Below, piece after piece: positions 7,077-17,908 of a stretch of 64,000 nucleotides of DNA. Each line of letters begins with the position of its first letter. The stretch's first letter is position 1. Position numbers and translations under genes: made by a program. This DNA comes from Variovorax sp. PMC12 (GTDB lineage: Bacteria > Pseudomonadota > Gammaproteobacteria > Burkholderiales > Burkholderiaceae_C), in NCBI RefSeq assembly GCF_003019815.1, contig NZ_CP027773.1:1003001-1067000 (forward strand), given 5' to 3'. The notes below the pieces were generated by a model. That model was not told where the DNA came from. It was given only the letters and a program-made list of their open reading frames with translations, and searched no databases.

Positions 7077-8669
7077 CTATCGCTGAGACGCCGATACGCC
7101 CTGCATCAGCAGCGACAGGGCTTTCCGCAGGTTGGTTGCCGATGCCGTCTCTCCCTTGTCAAAGCCAAGCCGAACGACAACGAGGTCGTGCGAAGGAATG
7201 ATGAACACCAGCTGGCCGCCCGCCCCGAGCATGTAATAGGCAGAGGTCGGAACCGGCCAGGCGCCCGTGCCGTTGATCCAGAAGAAGCCGCCATAGATGG
7301 GGCGCTTGTCGGCCGCCCACGTCGAGGCGACGGTGCTCACGAACTTGACGAACCCCTCGGGCAGGAGGCGCTCGCCGTTCCATACCCCATCCTGCAGGTA
7401 CAGATTGCCCAGGCGTGCCCAGTCGCGCGCCGACATGTAGTCGTAGCCCTGTGCCAGGAAGTTTCCGTAGGGGTCGGTCTCCAGTGTCATCGTGCGAATG
7501 CCGATCTTGTCGAACAAGGCTCTTTGCGGAAAAGAGAGGTACTGCTCGCCGCGCTTCTCCACTGCAAGTCGGATCAGGTAGTTGGCCAGCACCGGATCGG
7601 TGTTGCGATAGCGGCCGATGGTGTTTGGCGGCCATTGCTGGGGGCGGGTGGCTGCGTAGTTGAACGCGTTGATGCGCCCCGTGTAGAAATATTTGTGGTC
7701 GGTGTAAGTCCCGTTGGGATCGAAGTCCGGGTCGTCCGGAGCCTTGATGCGCAGTCCGCTCGACATGTGAAGGATGTCGGCGATCCGGATCTCCTGGCGC
7801 TTGTCCCCCGCGGACTGCCATTCCGGGATCGGGGCGGGTTGGTCGAGCCGGTATTCGCCCTGCTTGATCAGCATGCCGAGCAGGGTGGCCGTGACGCTCT
7901 TTCCCATCGACCACGACTCGAGCGGCGTCGTCGCCGTGATGCCCGGCATGTAGCGTTCGCCGATGATCTGCCCCTTGTGCGTGACCACGAAGCCTGCCGT
8001 GTAGGCCTCCGGCAGCTCGAAGGCCGCGTCGAGCGCCTGGTTGATCTTCGTCCTGTCCAGCCCGGCCTCCGGCGCTGCGTCACTCAGTGCGTTGCCCATG
8101 GGCCAGGGCTGGGTGCCCGGATCGGGCAGTGTGCTGGTGACGGTCACAGGCGTGAAGTAGACATCGTCCTTGCCGGGTGGCAGCGTGATGCAACCTTGCG
8201 AGCCGTAGTAGCGGGCCACCAGCGTCGGGCCATTGGGAATGGCGATGCGCACCTCTTTCTTGTCGCGGTCGACCAACGGCCTGCCGACCTTGCGCCGCTG
8301 GTCGTAGGGGCCGGTGAAGTAGCCCACGCTCTCCGCCGCCAGGTTGGGGTCGAGGCCGGTGATGAACACGGCGGAGCACATCGCCTTGGCATACCCGGAG
8401 GTGTTGTGCTCCAGCGGATCGCCCGGCGGCGGCACGTAGGGAGTGTCCAGTTCGTAGGCCCGGGCCCGGGCGATGAGCGCTGCGGGTGCCGGCAATTCGG
8501 GCGCCGTGCCCGTGGGGTTGCTCGTGCCTGCGGCGGGTGCCGATCCGATGAGCCCGATTCCGCCGCCTCCGCCTCCACCTCCACCACCGCCGCCCCCGCA
8601 CGAGGTCAGCGCAAGCAGGAAAAAAGCGCCAGTCGCCATGGCGCCGGAGATGCGGGCGGTCCTCTTCAT
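7077..8669 (-). CDS. Serine hydrolase lipoprotein of the class C beta-lactamase family
   Basis: The 530-residue protein has a lipoprotein signal (basic start, hydrophobic core, Leu-Thr-Ser-Cys24) followed at once by 13 glycines. The catalytic domain is in the second half. Ser254-Met-Gly-Lys257 is the Ser-x-x-Lys motif, Tyr354-Arg-Asn356 is the Tyr-x-Asn motif, and a Gly-Ala-Gly-Gly stretch near the end stands in for the Lys-Thr-Gly strand. Residues about 55-190 form an extra N-terminal region of unknown role. The family includes esterases, D-amino-acid amidases and peptidases. Real beta-lactam resistance is unlikely. It is probably membrane-anchored, facing the periplasm. Substrate unknown. 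Confidence 0.87.
   Translation of the reverse strand: MKRTARISGAMATGAFFLLALTSCGGGGGGGGGGGGGIGLIGSAPAAGTSNPTGTAPELPAPAALIARARAYELDTPYVPPPGDPLEHNTSGYAKAMCSAVFITGLDPNLAAESVGYFTGPYDQRRKVGRPLVDRDKKEVRIAIPNGPTLVARYYGSQGCITLPPGKDDVYFTPVTVTSTLPDPGTQPWPMGNALSDAAPEAGLDRTKINQALDAAFELPEAYTAGFVVTHKGQIIGERYMPGITATTPLESWSMGKSVTATLLGMLIKQGEYRLDQPAPIPEWQSAGDKRQEIRIADILHMSSGLRIKAPDDPDFDPNGTYTDHKYFYTGRINAFNYAATRPQQWPPNTIGRYRNTDPVLANYLIRLAVEKRGEQYLSFPQRALFDKIGIRTMTLETDPYGNFLAQGYDYMSARDWARLGNLYLQDGVWNGERLLPEGFVKFVSTVASTWAADKRPIYGGFFWINGTGAWPVPTSAYYMLGAGGQLVFIIPSHDLVVVRLGFDKGETASATNLRKALSLLMQGVSASQR
8559..8597 (-). repeat. Glycine codon tract (13 GGN codons) in the lipoprotein linker
   Basis: Thirteen consecutive Gly codons, mostly GGA, GGC and GGT in mixed order, follow the lipidated Cys24 and form a flexible tether. 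Such GC-rich triplet tracts are prone to slip in whole codons, so length may vary between strains without breaking the frame. Confidence 0.8.
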
Positions 8670-8921
8670 TGGCTCTCCTCACATTTTTGTTATATGAAAG
8701 TCTGCCCTAGAGTGGGGCGGATGGCAAATCCATGTTCGGCATTGCCTCGGCTTGCCAAGGAGCCTGGCCCGATGCCTGAATCGCGTCCGGAGAAACCACG
8801 GCCCGAAGTCTAAAATCTTCGACGCACGAGAAGTCGGGGAGAAATCGGGATATGGAAGGCCCCGATACTGTCGCCGGAGACTCCCGCTGCACACGCCTCG
8901 GCAGCTTGAACAAGACCAATA

Positions 8922-11693
8922 ATGAATCCCTCGGGCCCTTCGAAACTGCGCTTCGGTTTGCACACACGCCTCAGCCTCGGGGTGGCGGCGGTGGTTCTCA
9001 CCGCCACGTTCACCATCGCGACCTGCGCGCTGCATTTCGTCAAATCCAGCCTGCGCGCCTCCATCGCCGGCGAGCAGCTGGCCAGGGTGTCCGCCGTCGC
9101 GGACGCGATCGACCAGAAACTGAGCAGCCGCCGCATCCTGCTGCAGACTTTCGGCGACAGCGTGGTGGCCCAGGACTTCAAGGACGCCGAGCCGCTGCAG
9201 GCCTTTCTGGAGAAGCACGCGGCGCTCAAGCAGGCCTTCGACAACGTCGCCTTCATCGACATGGAAGGCAACCTGGTCGCCAACCAGAGCGGCGCGGTGC
9301 CCATCGGCAGCGTGAACATCAGGGACCGCGCCTATTTCCAGCAGACGGTGGCGTCCAAGGCCGGCATCATTTCGCAGCCCTACCGCAACCGGCTGAACGG
9401 CCTGGCGCAGGTGGCGATCACCGCGCCGGTGCTCGACGGTGCAGGGCAGGTGCGGTACGTCATTTCCGGGGCGATCAACCTCAAGGACCGCAACGTGCTG
9501 GGCGCGCTCGCCGAGGTCAAGATCGGCAAGACGGGCTACCTGTTCATCACGACCACCGACGGCATCGTGATCGACCATCCGCGCACGTCGCGCATCCTGA
9601 ACCATGTGCAGGCCGAAGGCGGAGCCGGGCCGCAGGTGCTGCGCGCGATCGCTGGCTTCGAGGGCACGAGCGAAGGCGTCGACGAGCGCGGCGTGCCCGG
9701 CCTCTACGCCTTCGACCGCACCGAGCAGACGAACTGGATCGTCGGCTCGATGTACCCCAGCGCCGAGGCTTTCGCCCGTGTCGACGCCATCGAGCGTGCC
9801 GCGTGGATCGGTGCCGTGCTGCTGGCGCTGACCGCGGGCGCGCTGGCGCTGGGCGTGGTGCGCCGGCAACTGCGGCCTTTGGCCGAGCTGCACCATCACA
9901 TGCAGGTGGCACAGCAGTCGCCCCACGAGATCGAGGCGCCGATGCAGTACGCGCACGACGAAATCGGTGATCTCGCCCGCACCTTCGACGAGCTGATGAA
10001 GCAGCGCCGCGCCACCGAGCAGAGCCTGGCGCACAGCGAGGCGCAGGTTCGCACCATTGCCGACAACATTCCCGCGATGGTCTCGCACATCGATGCGTCG
10101 CTGCGCTACACCTTCGTCAATGCGCACGTGCGCGCGCTTCACAACAACGCGCCGCTGGTCGGGCGCGCGATGCCCGAGGTACGTGGCCAGCGCGACTTCG
10201 CACTGGTGGAGCCGCACATCGCGCGCGCGCTGGCCGGCGAGGCCGTGATCATCGAGAAGCCGGGCGATCCAGCGCTGGGCATCGGCAATCGCACTTTCAA
10301 GGCGCACTACATTCCCGACATCGATGCCGACGGCGTGGTGCGCGGCGTGTTCTCCATGACCTTCGACATCACGGAGGAAGTGACCATCCACAAGGCGCTG
10401 ACCGAGCAGGAAAAGCGGCTGCGCGACGTGACGGACAGCATCCCCGCGCTGGTCGGCTACTTCGACCGCAACCAGAACTGCCTGTTCGGCAACATCCGGG
10501 CGCGGCAGATGGCAGGCGTGGGCGACGGCTCGCTGGTGGGCACGACGCTGCGCACCGCGCTTGGCGACGCCATGTACGCGCAACACAAGCCCTACCTGCC
10601 GGTGATGTTCTCCGGCAAGAAGGTGCGCTTTTCGGTGCGTGCGCCCACGCGCGGCAAGGAAGGCTTCTTCCAGGTCAACCTCATTCCCGACAAGAACCTG
10701 CGCGGCGAGGTGGTGGGCTTCTATCTCATGAGCTTCAACATCACGGCGCTGAAGGAAGCCGAGCTGCGCCAGGCCGAGAGCGAACTGCGGCTGCGTGCCA
10801 TCACCGACAGCATGCCGGCGCTGATCACCTACATCGACCGCGAGGAAAAAATCACCTTCGCCAACGCCACCAGCCGCGAGTGGCTCGGCCTCGACCCGAC
10901 GCAGGTGCTGGGGCGCCACATGCAGGACATCTCCGGGCGCGAGGTGTATCTCTCGCGCAAGCCGATGATCGAGCGCGCGCTGGCGGGCGAGAAGGTGGAG
11001 TTCGAGGCGCGCACCCAGCGCAAGGGCTTCGAGCGCATCACCCAGGTGATCTATGTGCCCGACGTGCGGTCCGACGGCCTGACGCACGGCATCTTCTCGC
11101 TGGCGCTGGACATCACCGCGCTGAAGGTGGTGGAGCACAAGCTCATCGAGCTGGCGCGGCTCGACACGCTCACCAGCCTGCCGAACCGGCTGGCCTTCAA
11201 CGAATACCTGCCGGACGCGGTGCTGCGCGGGCGCTTCACCGGCAACTCGCTCGCGCTGATGTTCCTCGACATCGACCACTTCAAGGCCATCAACGACACG
11301 CTCGGCCACGCAGTGGGCGACGCCGTGCTGGTCGAATATGCGCGGCGCCTGCAGGGCAGCGTGCGCGGCACCGACATGGTGGCCCGGCTCGCGGGGGACG
11401 AATTCGTGCTGGTGCTCGAGAACCTCGGCGGCCAGGAGGCGGTGGCCATCGTCGCGGCCAAGATCACGGATCGCATCGGCAAGCGGCCCTTCGAGGTGGA
11501 CGGCCGGCAGATCGACGTCACGACCAGCATCGGCATCGCGTTCCACCGGGCCGCCGATTCACTGGTGACGGCAGAAGAGCTGCTGGCGCGCGCCGATGCG
11601 GCGCTCTACAACGCGAAGGCGGCGGGGCGCAACCGCTTCGAGTTCTTCATGTCCATCAAGAACTTGCCCGACACGACGGCCGAGGCCCACTGA
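8922..11693 (+). CDS. Membrane diguanylate cyclase: Cache, three PAS domains, GGDEF
   Basis: The 923-residue protein has a first membrane segment near residues 15-38, an extracytoplasmic dCache-like sensor to about 285, and a second membrane segment near 288-312. A HAMP-like linker follows, then three PAS-type repeats (about 375-500, 500-635, 640-765) and a C-terminal GGDEF domain. The active-site motif is Ala824-Gly-Asp-Glu-Phe828, an accepted variant. Arg815-Gly-Thr-Asp818 exactly five residues upstream is an intact inhibitory site, which suggests product feedback. It makes c-di-GMP in response to a periplasmic ligand plus cytoplasmic PAS signals. No EAL domain is present. It lies convergent to a second cyclase 33 bases away. 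Confidence 0.92.
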   Translation: MNPSGPSKLRFGLHTRLSLGVAAVVLTATFTIATCALHFVKSSLRASIAGEQLARVSAVADAIDQKLSSRRILLQTFGDSVVAQDFKDAEPLQAFLEKHAALKQAFDNVAFIDMEGNLVANQSGAVPIGSVNIRDRAYFQQTVASKAGIISQPYRNRLNGLAQVAITAPVLDGAGQVRYVISGAINLKDRNVLGALAEVKIGKTGYLFITTTDGIVIDHPRTSRILNHVQAEGGAGPQVLRAIAGFEGTSEGVDERGVPGLYAFDRTEQTNWIVGSMYPSAEAFARVDAIERAAWIGAVLLALTAGALALGVVRRQLRPLAELHHHMQVAQQSPHEIEAPMQYAHDEIGDLARTFDELMKQRRATEQSLAHSEAQVRTIADNIPAMVSHIDASLRYTFVNAHVRALHNNAPLVGRAMPEVRGQRDFALVEPHIARALAGEAVIIEKPGDPALGIGNRTFKAHYIPDIDADGVVRGVFSMTFDITEEVTIHKALTEQEKRLRDVTDSIPALVGYFDRNQNCLFGNIRARQMAGVGDGSLVGTTLRTALGDAMYAQHKPYLPVMFSGKKVRFSVRAPTRGKEGFFQVNLIPDKNLRGEVVGFYLMSFNITALKEAELRQAESELRLRAITDSMPALITYIDREEKITFANATSREWLGLDPTQVLGRHMQDISGREVYLSRKPMIERALAGEKVEFEARTQRKGFERITQVIYVPDVRSDGLTHGIFSLALDITALKVVEHKLIELARLDTLTSLPNRLAFNEYLPDAVLRGRFTGNSLALMFLDIDHFKAINDTLGHAVGDAVLVEYARRLQGSVRGTDMVARLAGDEFVLVLENLGGQEAVAIVAAKITDRIGKRPFEVDGRQIDVTTSIGIAFHRAADSLVTAEELLARADAALYNAKAAGRNRFEFFMSIKNLPDTTAEAH

Positions 11694-11726
11694 GGCAAGA
11701 AGAGCGCAGCGCCGCGGGCCCAGGCA

Positions 11727-13451
<1,725 letters not shown>

Positions 13452-13484
13452 CGATGGATGGTGTGCGGTTGTGGCTGCCCGTGC

Positions 13485-13784
13485 TCAGGGCACGGCGAAT
13501 ACGTGGTTCTCGTGGCGGTCTTCGCCCAGGGCGAACCAGGTTCGTCCCTTGAGGCTGAAGCCGTGCTTTTCGTAGAAGCGGCAGGCACTCCGAGCCGTCC
13601 TGCCGGCCGCGTCCTGCGCCAAAGCGGCAAAGCCCGACGGCGTGAACGCGTCGAGCACATGGCGCCCCAGCAGGTCGTTCACGCCATCGGTGGCGTAGGT
13701 GTCGAGCCAGACCTGGATGGCCAAGGCCGCCAGCGCGTGCGCGTCGGTCGCAACGGCGGGGCGGACTTGGAGGGAAAAGGGCAT
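13485..13784 (-). pseudogene. GNAT N-acetyltransferase with the central domain deleted
   Basis: The 99-residue frame begins like a GNAT protein (Val-Arg-Pro-Ala-x-x-x-Asp-Ala, then a helix to about residue 60). It then jumps straight to the C-terminal GNAT end (Arg-Phe-Tyr-Glu-Lys-His-Gly-Phe and the closing strands). Intact relatives are about 165-175 residues. The missing piece, about 70 residues, holds the Arg/Gln-x-x-Gly-x-Gly/Ala loop that binds acetyl-CoA, so enzyme activity is very unlikely. The deletion is in frame. I read it as a decayed gene, though a short expressed fragment cannot be ruled out. Confidence 0.65.
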
Positions 13785-13863
13785 TGCGCAGTAGATACGG
13801 GGCTTTGGTGTCCCTGGATTCTGCCTTTCCCGCGATTCCTGCGGATTCCCGCCAGTAGAAGGA

Positions 13864-15054
13864 TCAGGCGGTTTGCGAAGCGCAATCGTGCAGTGTGTGG
13901 CGCGGTTCGCGCCGGTCCAGCGCGCGGCTCCACAGCGCGATGGCCAGGCCCGCGAGCGTGAGCAGCGCCGCCACCCAGCCCAGTGCTCGCAGCCCGGGGC
14001 CGTGCGCGATCACCACGCCGCCGACCCACGCGCCGAGCGCATTGCCCAGGTTGAAGGCCGCGATGTTCAGGCTCGACGCCAGGTTCTGGCCGGCACCCGA
14101 GGCCTTTTCGAGCACCCGCAACTGCATGGGCGCCACCGTGGCGAACGAAGCCACGCCCAGCAGGCCGACGAAGGCCACCGCCATCCATGGCGTGCCGATG
14201 ACCCACTGCATGACGCCCAGCACCACCGCCAGCACCGCCAGCGTGCCCAGCACGGCCGGCATCGTCGCGCGGTCGGCCAGCTTGCCGCCCAGGATGTTGC
14301 CGACGGCCAGCCCGCCGCCGAACACCAGCAGCACCGGCGACACCGCCGATTCCGACAGCCCCGTGACCTGCGTCAGCAGCGGCTGGATATAGGTGAAGAC
14401 GGCCAGCACGCCGGCGAAGCCCAGCACCGTCATCGCAAGGCCCAGCAGCACTTGCGGGCGCACCAGCACCGCCAGTTCCTCGCGCAGCGGGGCGATCGGC
14501 GCGTCGGTGCGGCTGCGCGGCACGAACACGGCGAGCACCGCGAAGGCCAGCACGCCCAGCGCGGCGACCGCCCAGAACGCGGCGCGCCAGCCCAGGTGCA
14601 GGCCCAGCCATGCACCAGCCGGCACGCCCAGCAGCGTGGCGGCGGTCAGGCCGGTGAACATGATCGCGATGGCCGACGCCCGGCGCTCGGGCGCCACCAG
14701 TCCGGTGGCCACCACCGAGCCGACGCCGAAGAAAGTGCCGTGCGCCAGCGAGGTGATCACGCGCGCGGCCATCAGCATTTCGTAGTTGGGCGCGAGCGCG
14801 CAGGCCAGGTTGCCGAGCGTGAAGATCGCCATCAGCGCGAGCAGCACCGTCTTGCGGGGCAGCTTGCGCGTGGCGATGGTGAGCACGGGAGCGCCGACCG
14901 CGACCCCGAGCGCGTAGCCCGAGATCAGCAGGCCGGCGGCCGTGATGGAAACATGCAGGTCCGTCGACACCTGCAGCAGCAGGCCCATGATGACGAACTC
15001 GGTGGTGCCTATTCCGAAGGCACCGGCGGTGAGGGCGAGCAGAGCGATTGGCAT
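13864..15054 (-). CDS. MFS transporter, AraJ/YdhP-type exporter
   Basis: The 396-residue protein has about 12 hydrophobic segments. Its N-terminus, Leu-Thr-x-Gly-Ala-Phe-Gly-Ile-Gly-Thr-Thr-Glu-Phe-Val-Ile-Met-Gly-Leu-Leu, is the hallmark of the YdhP/AraJ/NepI drug:H+ antiporter group. These inner-membrane proteins export sugars, nucleosides or drugs. It is divergent from a LysR gene across 93 bases, which suggests inducible expression. Substrate unknown. Confidence 0.88.
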   Translation of the reverse strand: MPIALLALTAGAFGIGTTEFVIMGLLLQVSTDLHVSITAAGLLISGYALGVAVGAPVLTIATRKLPRKTVLLALMAIFTLGNLACALAPNYEMLMAARVITSLAHGTFFGVGSVVATGLVAPERRASAIAIMFTGLTAATLLGVPAGAWLGLHLGWRAAFWAVAALGVLAFAVLAVFVPRSRTDAPIAPLREELAVLVRPQVLLGLAMTVLGFAGVLAVFTYIQPLLTQVTGLSESAVSPVLLVFGGGLAVGNILGGKLADRATMPAVLGTLAVLAVVLGVMQWVIGTPWMAVAFVGLLGVASFATVAPMQLRVLEKASGAGQNLASSLNIAAFNLGNALGAWVGGVVIAHGPGLRALGWVAALLTLAGLAIALWSRALDRREPRHTLHDCASQTA

Positions 15055-15147
15055 GACGCCCTGTACTGTGGAGACAAACAGGCTCGATGACTAGAATGCC
15101 GCGAGTACAAGCATTTATGATTTGAAGTCACAAAACGGAGCTCCGCC

Positions 15148-16110
15148 ATGCCGCGCATCGACGTCAACCGCTCCGGCGAAATGGAAGCTTTCGTCCAGGT
15201 GGTGGAGTCGGGCGGTTTTTCGGCAGCGGCGCGCCTGCTGGGCATGACACCCTCCGCCGTGAGCAAGCTGATCTCGCGCATGGAGCTGCGCCTGGGCATA
15301 CAGCTGGTGCACCGCTCCACCCGCAAGCTGCAGCTTACGCCAGAGGGCTCGGAGTTCTACGAGCGCAGCCTGCGCGTGCTGGCCGACATGGACGAGGCCG
15401 AACGCTGCGCCGCGGCCGGCGCCGCCCCGCGTGGACGGGTGAGCATCAATGCGAGCGTGTCATTCGGGCAGCACAAGCTGGTGCCGCTGGTGCCGCGCCT
15501 GTTGGAGATGCATCCGCAGATCTCGCTCGACATCGCGCTGACCGACCGCATCGTCGACCTGATGGACGAGCGCGCCGACATCGCCATCCGATGGGGGCAA
15601 TTGCCGTCTTCAGACCTGGTGGCGCGGCGGCTCGGCGAGACCAGCCAGTCGATCGTGGCTGCGCCGTCGTATCTTGCGAAGTACGGCACACCACGCACGC
15701 CGCAGGAGCTGGAAGCGCACAACCGGCTGGGCTGGAGCTTCCGCCGCAACTCGCCCGATTGGCCGCTGCGCGTGGGCGGGCGAACGCAGTGGCTGCCGGT
15801 GGCCGGCCCGGTGCGCGCGGGCGACGGCGAGACCTTGCGGCAGTTGGCCATCGCAGGGGCGGGCGTGGCGCGGCTGTCGCTGTATCACATACAGCACGAC
15901 ATCGACGCGGGCCGGCTGGTGCCGCTGCTGGAGGAGTTCAATCCCTGCGAGGTGGAGCCGATCCACGCGGTGTACATCGGCAAGGCCGGCACGCTGCCGG
16001 CCCGGGTGCGCGCGGTGCTGGATTTTCTGGTCGCGTGCTCCGGCGTGGGCGGCGGGCGCTACACGCTCAAGCGGACCGCGCCGACGCCGGGGAATTCGGC
16101 CGACACCTGA
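15148..16110 (+). CDS. LysR-family regulator of the adjacent MFS exporter
   Basis: The 320-residue protein has an N-terminal winged helix-turn-helix (about residues 8-66, recognition region Gly-Met-Thr-Pro-Ser-Ala-Val-Ser-Lys) and a LysR substrate domain (about 95-300) of the DmlR/AaeR-like subgroup. It starts 93 bases from the divergent MFS gene, whose promoter it probably controls. Its 3' end overlaps the convergent FAH-like gene by 52 bases. Confidence 0.88.
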   Translation: MPRIDVNRSGEMEAFVQVVESGGFSAAARLLGMTPSAVSKLISRMELRLGIQLVHRSTRKLQLTPEGSEFYERSLRVLADMDEAERCAAAGAAPRGRVSINASVSFGQHKLVPLVPRLLEMHPQISLDIALTDRIVDLMDERADIAIRWGQLPSSDLVARRLGETSQSIVAAPSYLAKYGTPRTPQELEAHNRLGWSFRRNSPDWPLRVGGRTQWLPVAGPVRAGDGETLRQLAIAGAGVARLSLYHIQHDIDAGRLVPLLEEFNPCEVEPIHAVYIGKAGTLPARVRAVLDFLVACSGVGGGRYTLKRTAPTPGNSADT

Positions 16111-16829
16111 TCGCCGCGCCGGCAGGGCAGCACGCCGACCCACGAGCCCGTGGTGACGACCGTGCCGGCCGGCACGGTATGGCCGTGGCGCGTGAGGTGG
16201 CGCAGCCAGATGGGCAGCAGCCACGTGGGGTCGCCCAGCGGGTGCGTGCCGGTGCGCAGCACCGTGTCCGCATTGCCGACCCTGGTCTCGCAGCGCTGCG
16301 AAGACCAATCGAGCGCGGCATACGGCTTCCATTCGCCGATCACCAGCGCGCCGTGCACCTGCGAGTCGGCCAGGCGCAGCAGGGCGGGCGTGGAGGGCAG
16401 GTCTTGCCAGCGGGCATCGACGATCTCGACCGACACGGCCATGGCATCGACGACCGATGCGGCGTTGCCGTGGTCGAGCGCCGCCGCCTGCGCGGGCGTG
16501 ACGTCCTGGCCGAGCCGCAGTGCGATCTCCGCCTCGATGCCGGGCGTGTGGAACACCAGGTCGCTGAAGTCCGCCGGGCTCGGGCGAACGCCGGCGGGCG
16601 TCAGCGGCGCATGCGTGAGCGTCGCGCTGCGCGAGCCGCCGCCCGACTTCCAGGTGCCGGGCACGGCAGCAGCGCCGAACCAGCCGAGCGCGGCGGCCAC
16701 GGCGTCCTGCACTTCATAGGCCTGGTTGGCGGTTTCGAGCGTGTCGAGCCAGGGCGTGGCGTCGAGGGTGCGGTTGCCGCGGCGCGCGGCGACGAGGGCG
16801 TCGGTAAGGGCGGTCTGGGATGGGTTCAT
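16059..16829 (-). CDS. 2-keto-4-pentenoate hydratase / fumarylacetoacetate hydrolase-fold protein
   Basis: The 256-residue protein resembles MhpD-type hydratases. There is an N-terminal helical region (Thr-Ala-x-x-Ala-Tyr-x-Val-Gln-style segment near residue 55) and a central Gly-Ile-Glu-Ala-Glu-Ile-Ala motif whose glutamates usually bind Mg2+. A C-terminal Thr-Val-x-Thr-Thr-Gly-Ser-Trp-x-Gly loop follows. The ATG at 16829 fits the family better than an upstream in-frame ATG. The gene lies 19 bases after the Bug protein and ends a three-gene leftward operon (aminotransferase, Bug, this). Its likely role is hydration or C-C bond hydrolysis of a keto acid. Confidence 0.72.
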   Translation of the reverse strand: MNPSQTALTDALVAARRGNRTLDATPWLDTLETANQAYEVQDAVAAALGWFGAAAVPGTWKSGGGSRSATLTHAPLTPAGVRPSPADFSDLVFHTPGIEAEIALRLGQDVTPAQAAALDHGNAASVVDAMAVSVEIVDARWQDLPSTPALLRLADSQVHGALVIGEWKPYAALDWSSQRCETRVGNADTVLRTGTHPLGDPTWLLPIWLRHLTRHGHTVPAGTVVTTGSWVGVLPCRRGDQVSAEFPGVGAVRLSV

Positions 16830-16848
16830 CTGCCCGATCTTCCCAGCT

Positions 16849-17826
16849 TCAGGTCTCGACATGGACATTGCCGTCCTTCACCACCTTGGCCCACTTCGCG
16901 ATTTCCGTGCTGATGAACTGCTTGAATTTGTCCTGCGAGCCGCCGCCGTCTTCGGCGCCGTAGGTGTCCAGCCGTTCCTGCACGTCGGGCATCGCCAGCA
17001 CGGTGTTGACGTCGCGGTTCACCTTCTGCGCGATGGAGGCCGGCAGCTTGCCCGGCCCCGCAAGCCCGTACCAGGTCGTCGCCTCGAAGCCCTGGAAGCC
17101 TTGCTCCTGCATGGTCGGGACGTTCAGGTGGCCCTTGGCGCGCTTGGTGCGGGTCTGCGCGACGGCGATCACGCGGCCGTTCTTCACGTGCGGCGTGGCG
17201 GCCGTCATGGTCTCGAAGCTGTACTGGATCTGCCCGCCCATCAGGTCCGCCAGCAGCGGGCCGCTGCCCTTGTACGGCACGTGCAGCGCATCGACGCCGC
17301 CCTGCAGCTTGAACATTTCCAGCGCCAGGTGCTGCGCCGAGCCCGCGCCGGCCGAGCCGAAGCTGAGGGTGCCCGGCGCGGCCCTGCAGGCGGCCACAAT
17401 GTCCTTCACGCTCAGCGCCTTCTGCCCCGGGTTGGCGATCAGCAGGTTGGGCGTGACGCCCACCAGCACGATCGGCACGAAGTCGCGCTCCACGTTGTAG
17501 CGCAGCTTGGGCTGCAGGCTGGGCGCCAGCGCATGGCTGTTGATGTGCGCCATGAGCAGCGTGCTGCCGTCGGCCGGCTGCTGCGCCACGTAGTCGGCCG
17601 CCAGCACGCCGGCCACGCCGCCCTTGTTCTCCACGATGACCTGCTGGCCCCACATGATGGTGAGCTTCTGCGCGACCACGCGGGCGAGGGCGTCGGTGCC
17701 GCCGCCCGGCGGAAAGCCGACCACGATGCGCACCGGCCCCGAAGGCCACTCCTGCGCGAAGAGCCGGGGCACGCCGAGCGTGGCGGCGGCCGCACCGGCG
17801 GCCTGGATGAGGGAACGTCTTTGCAT
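16849..17826 (-). CDS. Bug-family tripartite tricarboxylate transporter substrate-binding protein
   Basis: The 325-residue precursor begins Met-Gln-Arg-Arg-Ser-Leu with a hydrophobic signal peptide ending near Leu-Phe-Ala-Gln. The mature part shows the Bug marks: Ile-Val-Val-Gly-Phe-Pro-Pro-Gly-Gly-Gly-Thr-Asp, Val-Glu-Asn-Lys-Gly-Gly-Val-Ala-Gly and Leu-His-Val-Pro-Tyr-Lys-Gly. It binds a carboxylate or related small molecule in the periplasm. No TctA/TctB membrane genes are nearby, as is usual for the many orphan Bug proteins of Burkholderiales. The start at 17826 was chosen over an upstream in-frame ATG because it has a GGAGAC ribosome site and a proper signal. Confidence 0.9.
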   Translation of the reverse strand: MQRRSLIQAAGAAAATLGVPRLFAQEWPSGPVRIVVGFPPGGGTDALARVVAQKLTIMWGQQVIVENKGGVAGVLAADYVAQQPADGSTLLMAHINSHALAPSLQPKLRYNVERDFVPIVLVGVTPNLLIANPGQKALSVKDIVAACRAAPGTLSFGSAGAGSAQHLALEMFKLQGGVDALHVPYKGSGPLLADLMGGQIQYSFETMTAATPHVKNGRVIAVAQTRTKRAKGHLNVPTMQEQGFQGFEATTWYGLAGPGKLPASIAQKVNRDVNTVLAMPDVQERLDTYGAEDGGGSQDKFKQFISTEIAKWAKVVKDGNVHVET

Positions 17827-17908
17827 CTTCTTTGTCTCCGTCGTAGGTAGGAATCCGATGCGCGCCGGGGGGCGCTGTTGCCGGTGCAGCACCGGCAGTG
17901 CTGCGTGC

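Noticed and set aside
7077..8669. Beta-lactamase conferring antibiotic resistance
   Set aside because: Only the general Ser-x-x-Lys/Tyr-x-Asn fold is seen; the lipoprotein anchor and long N-terminal region fit an esterase or peptidase relative.
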